From positions 99,679,501 through 99,743,500 of the forward strand of contig JAZBRS010000026.1 of assembly GCA_037176725.1 (NCBI GenBank): a stretch of 64,000 nucleotides of DNA. Reading direction: 5' to 3'. The position numbers and the translations under genes are program-made. Source of the DNA: Posidonia oceanica. Taxonomy: Eukaryota > Streptophyta > Magnoliopsida > Alismatales > Posidoniaceae. A model generated the notes under the pieces. That model saw only the letters and a list, made by a program, of their open reading frames with translations. It did not search any database and was not told the DNA's origin. Numbering within the stretch: the stretch's first letter is position 1; every line of letters starts with the position of its first letter. Below, one piece after another: positions 45,169 to 57,119 of this stretch.

Positions 45169-48100
45169 TGTTCACACCCCATTTCGACAAGGCTGAATTG
45201 GTAGGGCACTCTGGCGGCTAGGAAAAAAACCCAAAATTACACCTTTCCCCTCACCCTTCCTTTCAAATCAAAACCCCTCCGCAAACCTCAAAACCAAACC
45301 TAGAACCACACCCATTTTCTAACCCAGAAAACCACCCCAAAACCCTCTCAAAACCTTACCCTGAAACCATCCAAGACCTTACCCTAAAACCATCCAAACC
45401 TAGGTCCAAATCCACACCTCTCCCTCTCTCTTTCCCTCCAAAACAAGCCCAAACTCAACCTAGGATCACACCCCTTTCCCGAACCCAAAAACTAACCAAA
45501 AACCATAGGAAAACTCACCATCCCTGACTTAACAAACCCACCAAAAATCCTAGAAACTTTCAAACCAAAACCACTCCTAAAAACCCTAGGAAACTTAGGC
45601 AAAACTACCCTTTTTCTACACTTCAAAACCCTTCCAAAACTTTCTCAAAACCAAACCAAAACCCTAGGTCGCACACTAGAGACTCTAGACTACACACCCA
45701 CCAAATTTCACTCCTTTTTGAAACCTCCAAGACCTCCATTTACCCAAATTATCCTTTTCTCTCTCTTGGATTATTCTTTTCTCTCTCCTCTCTCTCTCCT
45801 GATTATCATCCTTCTTTTCACCCCCTTTTCTCCCTCTTTTTTGTCTGGCTGTGGGCCCCCCTTGTGCTCCTATCTGTTCTCAATCTTATTCCTATTTTTA
45901 TCTTATTTTTACCATTTTCTTTGATTTTCAAAAAAATTACTTTCCTTCAACTCCTCTCTTTCCTATTTATCCCTCCATTTCTCCCTTTTCCTCTCCTTTC
46001 TAATTTCCTCTTCTCCTCTCCTACTAAATCCCTAAAACAAACCTTCAAAAACATTTAAAATTCTAAAAAAAAAGAGAAACAAGTCAAAATCCTAAAAATA
46101 AATAATTAAAAACTTAAACAAACAATCAAAAACAAGAACCTAACTAAATCCAATTTAAAAAGGAAATTGAGAATGCAAGTTAAAAAATGCAAAACAAACA
46201 AAAAGAAAATGCTATAAAATCAAAGAAAAAACCAAGATATAATCAAAACAAGCTAGAGTAAAAACCCTACTAAAAACAATAAAAAAAAACAAATCCTAAA
46301 AAGAAAGAAAACAACTTAAAATACTAAGGCAAGTAATCAAAAAAAGGAGGAAAACTTAACTCAACAATTCTAAAAGAAACAATTTGAAAACTTAATTGAA
46401 ACAAACAATCAAAAATTTGAAAACGCTTAATTAAACAAGAAAAACTTGACTAAAAAATATTAAAAGAGTCCAACAAACAAAATCGAATTTAAAACAAAAC
46501 TTAAACAAAACCTTAAAAAAAAAAAGGACTAAAATCAAAAGCTAAAACTCTCCCTAATTAATTTAAAAACAATCTTTAAAAAAACCTAATCAAAAATTCC
46601 AAAGACTTAACAAGAAAAACATAACTAAAAGACAATTTAAAAACTTAACAAACATTTAAACAAAATCAAAAACCATTTAAAGAAAACTCAAAATCCTAAT
46701 CAAAACTAAAACTCTTTAATCCTAATTAACTAATTAAAAACAATCATTAAAAAACCTAATTAAAATCCTAACCTAAACACAACCATTCTAAAAACTCTTC
46801 CCATCCTTTTCTATTTTTATTTTATTTTTATTTATTTTTATTTTTATTTCCTTCTTTCTTTTCTTCCTTTCTTTTTCTTCCTTCCTTTCTTTTCCATTTC
46901 TTTTTCCTCCTTTGCTTTTGGTCCAACCCACCTCTTATTCCTCTCTTCCCCTTTCATTTTCTTTTTTTTTCTCTCTACTGTGTTCCAGGCCCAGCCCACA
47001 GCCCGTCTTCTCCTTCTTCTTCCCTCCTTCTCTTCTTCTTCTTCCATTCTTCTCCTCCTCTCACAACCTGCAAACGACAACACCTCTCCCTCATTGGTTT
47101 TTCTTTTCAAACCTTCACCTGACAGCCACCTTGACTTCCCAGCACTCCCCACTACCCACGACCTCCGTCACCACCTTGCCCTGTGGCCTGAAACCAAGGA
47201 CAAAGACCCATGCCCTCTCCCATTGACCATTGAAACCAGCAGACTTTGAAGGAACAAAAACCTGAGATTTTGGATCCAAAAAGGGGTTCGGCTTACACAC
47301 CTGAAAACACCAAGTCTCCAGCTCTCTCACCCTTCTTCCAGAACCCAAAAACACCCTGAATCCTTCCCAGAATCCTCCCCCAACGCCTTCAGCACCCAAC
47401 ACCTTTCAGACCGACCTTCCTCATTGCAAATCCACCACCACGAGCCTCCTAAAATCCCAGAACCTTGCCATCAGACTCACCAAGTAACCACCTTCCCGAG
47501 CTATCCAAAATCGCATCCTGAAACCTCCCACACCCCTCACAGTCCACTACAAACACTTGGGTCCCTTTTTTGCCCAAAAACTTCAAACCTCCATAACTTC
47601 TTCCACACTCAGTGGAATCCACTTCCGTTTCCTCCCACGCACTCCCTAGACAACCACCTAGCCGCCCGTACCCTTGGCTCGGCCTGGAATGCCGCACAAC
47701 GCCGCATCCACCTCGGCCTCCACAGGTGGAGCTCTGCTGAACCAGATCTCGCTCCGGGCTGTAGAACGCACTCCCGATAGCTCCGTCATCTTCCTTGGAC
47801 CTCCGGCGATGCCCCCGAACCTCCCCAGCACCAGCAGCCGCCGCCCTCCGCCATCCCCACTTCCCTCCGGCCGGCCAAAAGCCTCCTGGATGGGTGGCCT
47901 CCTCCAGCGCGCGTGAGGGGTGAGAGAACCCCCCTCCGGATTCCTCTCTTCTCCCTCTTGCTCCTCGACCTTTCCCCGAGGATTTTCATCGCCTGTGCCG
48001 CCCACACGACCTCACCGAAGTTGCTATCTTCTCCGGCGCCGGCCACCCCCGCAGTAGCTGTCGCACCCCGTCCGGTCACCCCGCGCGCCGCCGCAGGCCT

Positions 48101-51100
48101 CCTCCACCTCCGTCGCACCCCGCCGCTCTCTCCCCACGCTCCGCCGCCCCGCGTCGCCCCTTTTTCCGCCGGTCCAAAGCCATCGCCGGCGATCCTCCGG
48201 CCTTCGACCTCCACTGTAAGCACTCTTCTCCTTTTTTTATTTTTTCAGTAACTTAGCTTAATTTACTTGCATTGCATTATCATAGTTATAACTTTCTAAT
48301 GTTGCATGTAAGTCCTGATCAGATTAAGATTCATGTTGTTTTGATTTGAAACCATGTTGAATTGCAATTAAAACCTGTAATCCTGCCTATTTGCACTTTC
48401 ATCCACATATAGTTCATGTTCTTTAGTTACCTTTTAATTAAAGTCCTGCATGTTTCTTTTATTGCATGATGGTCCTCTGTTGTTGTGATCCTAGTTGTAC
48501 TACTTTAAATCTAGTCCAGTAAGTTGCCATATTTGCATATCAGTCCGTTCTTGGTTCAACATGGCTTGCTATGCTTTATTGTTTGCCCCAGCATGTTTTT
48601 ATTTTTGCAATTAGGTCCTTTAGATGTTAAATGCCATTTAAATGCTTGCTGTTATCTTATTAAATTGCTGTTAAGTCCTGATCTTTGCGTTATTTGCATG
48701 TTGGTCCTTTGATCTGTTATCATGCATTCTATTTGCATCCTTCAGTCACTGCATTGCATGCTTAGCTCTTGCTTCCTGATTTTGCACATAGGTCCTCTGC
48801 AGCATGCATAGCATGTATTTAGCTCGCATTTTTCTTACAAAATTGCATTTCAACCCCTGCGTGTTTTAAAATTGCATATAGATCCTCCATATGATTGCAA
48901 AGCCTATTCCAGTGCATGTTTACCGTATTAGGTTGCATTTTGAACCCTGCATCTTGCAAAATTGCATCCAGACCCCTAAGCTTTCAAAAACTTTGCATAA
49001 AAAGCCCCGAATCTTTCAAAATCTTTGCATTTAGACCCCCATTCTTTCAAAAATTGCATTTAAGTCCCTAATTTTCTGAAAAATCATCCTTAGGTCTTTT
49101 CTTGCATTTTGCATGCATTGCACTCATGCATTCTTGCATTTTTGCATTCCTTGCACACACTTAAACACCCTTAGCTCCCATTCACAGGGGAGGACCTGTT
49201 TTGCACACCCCTAGGACCTCCTTTACACCTAGATCTATTCTTCTCCCCTGTTCTGGCCCCTCTGCCTTGAAGCTGGAATATCTTCCGATCCGACTGTTGC
49301 ATCTTCTCAACCAAGCTACCTGGACGACCCCGGTGGAGCGCTCTTCAGCATGGACCAAGCAGATCTCAGATCAGGCTTCAGATTTCCCAGGTAAGTCCTC
49401 CTGAACCCCTACACAGCATTCATTTGCATACCATTTGCATTGCATACATCGTTTTCGCTTTTTGTTTCCTTGAACATGTAGAACAAGACTTCCTCCTCTT
49501 ATCTATCAATTCCGTTCCCCTTTTCGCGTATTCCCAAGTGTTTTGTGTCGTGTTTCCCCTGGATTCACCACTTATTGCGACTTTCTTCCCCCTTTTCCAC
49601 GATCCGATCGCGCCGCGAGCTTTGGGCAGCACGCGAGACACATCGTGGGGCGGTTTAGTGGGAAATAGTCACAAAGCGGTGGTAATCCCTCCACTTGCTC
49701 ATTTTCCCCATTGTAAGTCTTCACACCTACTCTGCGTGGCCCTTAAACAGTGTCTGTTCTCACACACGCACTGTTTGCTTCTCCTTTCGCTTTTCTTATC
49801 CTCTTTCTTTGCATTTACATCTGCATGGTTTTGTCGAATTTTTATTCCGCCACTTTTGGCACCGTTTTGCGTGCTCGCTTTGTCTTTGGCACCGTTTTGC
49901 CTGCCCGCTTTGCTTTTGGCACCGTTTCACGTGCCCGCTTTGTTTTTGGCACCGTTTCGCGTGCCCGCCTCTTCTTTGGCACCGTTTTGCATGCCCGCTT
50001 TGGTTTTGGCACCGTTTCGCGTGCCCGCTTTGGTTTTGGCACCGTTTTGCGTGCCCGCTCTGCTTTTGGCACCGTTTCGCGTGCCCGCTTTGCTTTTGGC
50101 ACCGTTTTGCGTGCCCACTCTGCTTTTGGCATCGTTTCGCGTGCCTGCTTCGTTTTTTGGCACCGTTTTGCGTGCCCGCTCTGCTTTTGGCACCGTTTCG
50201 CATGCCCGCTTTGCTTTTGGCACTGTTTTGCATGCCCACTCTGCTTTTGGCACTGTTTCACGTGCCCGCTTTGCTTTTGGCACCATTTTGCGTGCCCGCT
50301 TCGTTTACTGGCATCGTTTTGCGTGCCCGCTTTCCTTCTCGCACCGTTTCGCGTGCCGCTTCACTTTCTTGCACCGTTTTGCGTCTCGCTTTGTTTCTGG
50401 CACTGTTTCGCGTGTCGATCTTGTTTTCTTGCACCATTTTGCGTGCCGCACTCGTTTCTTGCATTGTTTTGCGTGTCTTATGCCGTTTTCCTTTGCATGT
50501 CGCCTGCATTGCTTGGTTTTACCGTCGTTTTGCTTTTTCGCTTGCATTTGCATATAAGGCAGTGATGCTTACTGCCTGGAGTTCTCACGAGCCAGGTTTC
50601 GCCCGGTTCGGAACACAGACAGCGTTGCTGAGCACTTAGACTACACGTTTACTTCCCTGCATTGCATCCCACCACTTAGAGCACACCTATGAGCATTCAT
50701 TCAAGCATTCATTGGCATTTAGGCATTCAAACCAGTATTTCCCTGCGTATGCGAGCGTAAGCCTAGAAAGACCGATTCTCGGGCGTGTCGGGGGTGCCTA
50801 ACACCTTCCCCACGCGTAACAGGAGTCCTTGCCCAGTCTTTTGGCCCGTAATGACCATATTGCCCTTATCCTAGGCATGAGTCATCTCATTTGCATTTGT
50901 TTTCCTTTGCATTGCTTTGCTTTGCATTTCTTGCTTGGTTTTGCGTGTTAATCCACGCATTTCCCTCGGTTTTCCTTGTCTCCCGATAATAGACATGGTG
51001 GCGACTTTGAATTGTCTTATCTTCTTCTTTTCTTATCTTTTCTCCCCTGTTTTAGGTGTTTTCGAGTTGAGCCCTCCTCTTCGGACTTCGCAGCTAATAG

Positions 51101-51129
51101 TAAGCCTGATTCTGATTGGGATTACTACA
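45169..51129 (+). mobile_element. Solo LTR (5961 bp) inserted in the leader of element D
   Basis: It starts TGTTCACACC and ends ATTACTACA. It is flanked by the direct repeat ATAGT (45164-45168 and 51130-51134), and the B leader runs continuously across the equivalent position. It therefore inserted as a complete element and lost its interior by LTR-LTR recombination, or is a solo LTR from the start. It is similar in layout and length to the D 5' LTR but clearly diverged. It includes exon-like sections with possible donors at 48216 and 49391. Confidence 0.9.
49857..50340 (+). repeat. 30-bp tandem repeat in the solo LTR, about 16 copies
   Basis: Unit TTTTGGCACCGTTTTGCGTG plus CCCGCTTTGC-like bases at an exact 30-bp period (49861, 49891, 49921 and so on). 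Because 30 is divisible by three and the unit lacks stops in all six frames, it creates long open frames (up to 377 codons) on both strands. They are artefacts. Confidence 0.92.
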
Positions 51130-51836
51130 ATAGTAGAGACTGTTTGCTCTCCTTGTGGTTAACTAAAAATGGCAAGTAAAAAGAACTTCTAGGAGCAACT
51201 AGAAACTTCAAACAATCCTTCACCCCCCTTGGGTTAATAAAATATGCAAGATAAAAAACTTTAAGCATTTGCATAAGCATCATATAGGGCATGCATTCTT
51301 CTCATCTGAGTCTACGTACTAGTTTGTGAAGGATGGTCCCGACCTCTTGTTCCACTGCTTTTGGCATGGGTCAAGTCAGTCGGTCTGTCCCCCTTTGTCC
51401 AGGGGTCGTGTCGGTGTAGTGGAGTGTACTACCCACGCTTTGGCGGGGTCAGGGCCACCAACGCACCACCCTGTTATTTCCTCAGCTTTGGCTAGGAGTT
51501 CGACAGGGAGCCTACTTTTTATGACCTGAGTCGGTGACCCGTACACCTGGGGATACCGGAAGTAGATCACCTATTAGGACACACTAGATAGGTGAGGGGG
51601 CATACTAGAAAGCATACATATCATTCATGCCATCTAACCTAACTCATTTGCATCTGTCTTTCAGTCTCTAATCCCTGTTTATCTCTATTTGTGTCAGCAG
51701 TGATCGGTAAGCGAGTTCCCCTCGCTAGAGCTTGAGTACCGACCCTTTCTGACACCCCTGTTGCAACCTTGATCGCAACCATTCCCCTTCTGAGCTATCC
51801 ACCTTTGCGACGATAGCTCCTATTAGGAATCGCCGT
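51130..51836 (+). other. Leader of element D, second part
   Basis: It continues the leader after the target duplication, with GTAGAGACTG, GGTTAATAAAATATGCAAG and AGGACACACTAGATAGGTGA, all matched in the B leader. Confidence 0.7.
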
Positions 51837-54280
51837 TTGCATACCTATCGCAGTCCTATTCTCACGCGCTCTATGTCAGCAATGACCCAGTACGTTAGTG
51901 AGCCTCTCTTTACTCCTGTCACGGAGGGTGTTTCCGCTCTGGCCCCTCTGGTTGCTCCTTCTGCCCCTTTTGTCCCACCTCCGACGCCAGGGTTTCCTCC
52001 CCTGACGCCTCTAGGATCTCAGTATGTCCTGGGACAGTGGCAAGCATCTCTTCCTCCAGATCCGGTCGTCGAGTCTATCTTGATGACCGTTACTCGCGTT
52101 TCGGAGACACCATTGCCCCCTCCTTCCCAGGGATACGTCACCTTTGACATCCCTCCTACCGCTGCTGCGACTTTCGCTATAGCACCTACTCCTCCTGGAC
52201 AGTCTGTGTCTGTGCCGTTTGCTTCTCAATCCTCGCCGACACTGCACTTCAGCGTTCCTACTGACGGAACGCCTGAGGCTTAGTACCAGCGCCTGATGGA
52301 GCTTGCCCAGAGACTGCAGGGCATGGCTCTATCGGTTCGTCCCTCCTATGCTCCTGTCATTCCTGAGGTTCCTTTGAGGCCAGTTCCTGCATTTCATGCA
52401 TCTACCTCCACACCTCCGCCTTGACCATCGTCTCAACTGCTCACGGTTCCGATGATGGGGGTTGTTTACCGCCTCCTTCTGCACAACACTTAGCACAGCA
52501 TGCTCCTCTTCCCCCTGGTGGTCAGTCCTTTGGGCTGGCTGGAGCCCAGTACTCCACTGGCTCGCTGTCTGGCACCCCGCCTGTACAGCAACTAGTGCTC
52601 CAGCATCCTACCCCTCCCACAGCACAGCATGTCCTCTACCCTCCTCCCTTGCATCAAGCCCAGAACCCTGCATTCATCCCTGCATACACAATTCCCCAGC
52701 ACGGATACGTCGGCCATCCCGTCGCTCCACCAGGCGACGCTATGGTAGACCCAGAGGAGCACTTAGGTGCGACCCATTCGGCATATGTGCTCACTACCCC
52801 TGCCGATCCCTCTCCTATGGCAGCAAATCCAGACCCCATCAACAACCGAATGGACCTTTGCTGCTTTCTAGAGGCGGTACTCTCTCTGAAGTTCAAAATC
52901 CTAGACTTCGAGAAATACAATGGTAGGGACTGCCCCATAGCACACCTAAAGGCGTATTGCGTTGATCTCGCTCAGCTTCAGGCTGACGAGAGGTTGCTGA
53001 TCCGCCTATTCCAGAAGAGCTTAACCGGGCTGGTACTCAAGTGGTTCACATCACTTGATATGTCAGCCATCAAGACTTGGAACGACCTCAGTCAGGTGTT
53101 TCTGGAACAGTACTCCTTCAACCTCGATCTAGTCCCAAAGCGGGCGGACTTGATCGCAATTAAGTAGAATTCCAGCGAGCCGTTCGGAGAGTACATCGGC
53201 CGCTGGCGCGCCCTTCCTTCACAGGTCTGAGATAGACCCTCTAACGAGGGGTCTATTGAGATCGTTATCAAAGGAGCGCAGCCATCTCTTGGAGCTCTGC
53301 TTAGCATCCAGCCAGTCACTACTTTTGCAGCACTTATCCGAGCTAGAGCGCACGTGGAGAGTTCTTTGCGGAGTGGCAACTTCCCGGCTCTCTCTGTGTT
53401 CGCTAAGCAGGCCGCGATCAGCAGTAACAGTGCCAACAGCAGCGCTTCCAACAACAACAGCGGCAGCAGCAACAACCGTCCAAAGAAGAAGGACTCGCCG
53501 AAAACCGCTGTTGCATTCGTCGACACTCCTTCTGTGCCTGTTCACTTGTCGTCCCGGCCTGCCCCAGCTCAGATGGTGTATGCTCCTGCACCTAGGAATC
53601 CACCCACACCACAGATCACAACCATCGCTAGACCGGTCTACCCCGCCGCACCGGTTCAGCAAGGCTCATACCAGAGGCAAAGAAGGCCACCCATTGAGAA
53701 GCGGAAATTTGCCCCACTGGTCGAACCGGTCACGGTCATCTTGCTGAAGGTTGCATCGCTCCTGAAGTTCCTGGAGGTTCGCCCGCCCCCAAATCCTTTG
53801 CCATATTGGTTTAAGGCGAACCTCTTCTACAATTTCCATCGAAGCGTCGGGCATTCGACGGACAATTGCTACTCCCTGCGGAGCGCTATTCAGGATCTAA
53901 TCGAATCAGGAACGATTGTGTTTGACACGCACGAGGCATCCACTCAAGCACACACACATGCATCTGCACATTCAGCTGTTCCCCCTCATTCTGGCATCAT
54001 CCACCAACCTCTATCGGAGCACAATTATCCGGGAGGGGCAGGAACCTTAGGCATTCATTCTGTCTTTCCTTCTGGGCCTACTACCTCTATTGTAGACCCT
54101 TCTGATCTTATTTCGGATATCTCTGAGTCTTTCCCTATCCATCTCTATCTCGCGGCAGTTGCCGGCTCCGAGTCGGGAGTTCACATGATCCGACCGCGTG
54201 CCAGGTCGGAGCCCCCCTTCACGCCCCCTGCTGTGCTTCCTCAAGCTCAACCCCCTGTACACCTCCTAGCTAGGGCCTAG
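51837..54280 (+). pseudogene. gag (element D)
   Basis: The N-terminal Pro/Thr/Ser-rich arm (51837-52283) is in another frame from the rest (52421-54280), so one frameshift lies between. The gag core is at about 52905-53380, with LLIRLFQK, VLKWFTSLDM and FLEQYSFNLD. Stops: TAG at 53165 (CAG in B), TGA near 53228, TAG at 54278. A Ser/Asn-rich linker and one knuckle-like motif (about 53820-53870: Y-x2-H-x3-GH-x4-C, first Cys replaced by Tyr) follow, then an acidic Ser-rich tail. Gag would form the particle and bind the RNA. Confidence 0.8.
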
Positions 54281-55786
54281 CCTAGATCCCCTGTCCACCT
54301 CTTAGGACGGCCTTAGCTAGAATCCCCCATACATCTTCTAGGCAGACCTCGGTCAACCCCTGCATTCCCACTCCAACAACCATACCATTTAGATAGACCT
54401 CAATACCCAGTAGGTCCCCCTGTAACCCCTCCTGTGCTCGCAGCACGTGCTCCGGTGGTTAATGATTTAACCCTGGACACCCATCGCGTCCCTTACAACT
54501 ACGCCACGGAAATGTGTGCAGAAGTAACGCGATCGGGGAGGGTCTATAGACCCTCAGCACCGGCAATTAGGCCAAATCACCCTGAACCTGCTATGCCCCC
54601 GCCCTTTAACCAACCCATAGCAGATCCAGCCTCAAACCAACCTGTAGCAAGCCAAATCTCTGCCCAACCTGTGGTGGCCCAATCTCCTACCACTACCCCT
54701 TTAGAGCTTGCCAAAACAACCCCTCCTGCTGCCAAGAAAAACCAACCCAAAGAAGACATAACCTCCCAACTTAAGAAGGTCAAAGCCGACATTTCCATTT
54801 GGGACCTAATCCACACCTCTACCGAACACCGCGAGACTTTCCTTCGCATGTTCCAGGCTACCCGTGTGTCCCAATCTATTGAGCCTTCAGCTTTGGAAAG
54901 CATGGTAGGGATGATTGCGGAGCCCCAGGTCATCTCTTTTACGAGCGATGAGCTGCCTTCGGCGGGGATTAATCACAATCTACCCTTGTTCGTCACGGTT
55001 CAGTTCAAAAACTTTCGCATTCCCCTAACACTGGTTGATAATGGGTCAGGCCTTAACGTCTGCCCCTTGCGTACTGCAACCAAGCTCGGATTCAAGGCCG
55101 AGGACATCACGCCAGCCGTGAAGGGAATGACAGCTTTTGACAACACCCACCATGACGCTCTGGGGATCCTGATTATTCCTCTTGCCCTTGACCCGGTCGT
55201 TTTCGATGTAGAATTCTATGTCGTCGACTTGAAGCCGAACTTCAATCTCCTACTTGGGCACCCTTGGCTCCACAAGTATCAGGTCCTTCCCTCGACCCTC
55301 CATCGAATGATAAAGTACCGTCACGGTGATGATGTCATTGTCGTCTTGGTGGAGAACTTTGAGAAGGAGTGGATCGAGGCAGTCTCCCCCGTCTCTTCAC
55401 AAGCTATCCCATTTGACCTCGAGACTTCTGAAGCCTTGTATCGCGTTAACCGGTGCGAGCCGGTTAACTTCATTCCTGATCTTGAACGTGCCAACTCCTT
55501 GGCCATTCACAACAACCCCTTTCGAATGGTCAAGAATGTATGTCACAGGTGGGGTTACATAAAGGGTACACCGCTCGGGCGTCACGGCCAGGGGATTGCA
55601 GAGCCGATCGTGGCAGCGGAGCGGAGGAAATCTGAAGGCCTCGGTTATGAGCCCAAGCCCAGCGAAGATTACTGCTTTCAACTCAAGAATCAGCAACCTG
55701 CCATCCCTAGAGACCTGACTAACTTCACCAGTGCAGGAATTCTGGGATCAACTGATGATCAAGTCACTGTGCCAACAAAAGATTAG
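54281..55786 (+). pseudogene. Aspartic protease with G-patch-like segment (element D)
   Basis: The frame is that of gag; after TAG codons around 54278-54316 there is an uninterrupted ORF, 54434-55786 (450 codons). The retropepsin active site reads LVDNGSGLN with Asp at 55037, the DNGS type usual in Tat/Ogre. LLLGHPWL lies near 55247. The G-patch-like segment (GYIK...LGRHGQGI...GLGYE) lies near 55550-55655. The end TAG at 55784 replaces a Trp codon of B (TGG to TAG). This is the best preserved protease of the window. Confidence 0.85.
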
Positions 55787-57119
55787 GTCTGCATTGAGGA
55801 CTACTACTCGGATGAGGAGAAGTCTGGCGCAACAGAGGCAGTCCCAATTGGCAGCAAGGCTCTGATCAACACGGAAGCACCCTGGTCAGTTTGTTTGGCT
55901 CTTCCTTTAGTAGATACAGCAGACAAATCAACAGACTCTGTGGCAGAACTGACAAGCCCTAACATTTCTACAGCCACATCCGCATTACAAGCACAGGCAG
56001 CAGCAGCAGCTCAGAAGTCAAAGACACTCCTTCTGGCACAATCAGGTAGGTTACCTGCGGTCGCAGTCGCATCAGTACCGCTGTCACTCTCTCTAGAGGG
56101 ACAGTCAGTCAACTCAGTCAGCAGCGCGACTCGGCCCACTTCTGCAGCTGCATCACCGAGAATGCAGCCGACGCAGTCCGCTTCGCATCCTCCTACCACA
56201 AAACAGCAACTCTCATGGCAGGCCCCCATCGCGTCAAAGGTCGCACTCTCACAGTCACCACCAGATGCAGAGGACCAATTGAGCACCATAGTCTCCCAGC
56301 CCTTGAGCCCTCAGAAGAGCACCTCTACCTACCCTCTAACTACAACAGTGACCCTGGTAGCGTACCCATCCGTGGCCCCGCTGACCAGTCTGTTTGGATC
56401 TCCCATGCCGAAGCTGCCGCTATCAGGCATGCCCGTGAGCCAGACCATGCAAATACCAAGGGCAGCAATCCATCTTGCAGCCGGGCCAGTGCTACAGGCC
56501 CCTAGCGCCTACTACGTCGACTCACCCTTAGATGAGGAGGAACGAGTGGCGATAGAAGCCCAAGTCGATTCATGGATGTCCGACTTAGAGTTACTCTACC
56601 AAGAACAACTCAAGTCGATAGTAGAAGACCTGGCAGAGCACCAAGCCGTAGAAAGGAAAGGGAAAGCCGTGGTTACGGACCCTCCTCTGCAAGAAGACCA
56701 TGCCTCTATCATGGTCTTGGAAGAAGATTCAGCAGTGCTGGACTCCCCTAGCCAGATGAGCTCATTACCCTCCAACCAGAAGGCGGGTCTAGGTGGTTTG
56801 TGCAACACATGCCTCACTTAGGCAGTGTAGCAAGCGGCAGTGCCCAGATCAGCTGCCAGCCCGGCGTACCCTCCACAAGCACACTAGAAGACTCAGAGGA
56901 GGAAGCACTAGCAATCCAAGCAGCAGCAGCAATAGAGCAGAAAGCAGAATCAGCAACAGAATCATCAGCAGCCTCAGTAGCAGGGCCATCGGTAGCATCA
57001 GTGGTAGAATCAGCAAGGCCCTCAGCAGAATCAGCAGAGCACTCAGCAGAATCAGTCAGGCCAGAGTAAATAGAAGAAGTTGCCAGGACGGAGGTCGTGC
57101 ACCGAGGTTACAAGAATAC
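55787..57119 (+). pseudogene. Ala/Ser/Pro-rich linker between protease and RT (element D)
   Basis: The linker continues the gag-pol frame to 56821, then shifts (near 56780) into the frame of 56800-57069, which ends TAA. Low complexity, with an Ala/Ser/Glu-rich tail (SAEHSAESVRPE-like). Conserved with B are YYVD...LDEEE and LELLYQEQL near 56505-56615. No known domain was seen. Confidence 0.6.

Noticed and set aside
49424..50639. ORFs of 377, 314 and 271 codons on the plus strand and several on the minus strand
   Set aside because: They come from a 30-bp repeat with no stop in any frame. All frames are open and the products are repeats of a ten-residue unit.
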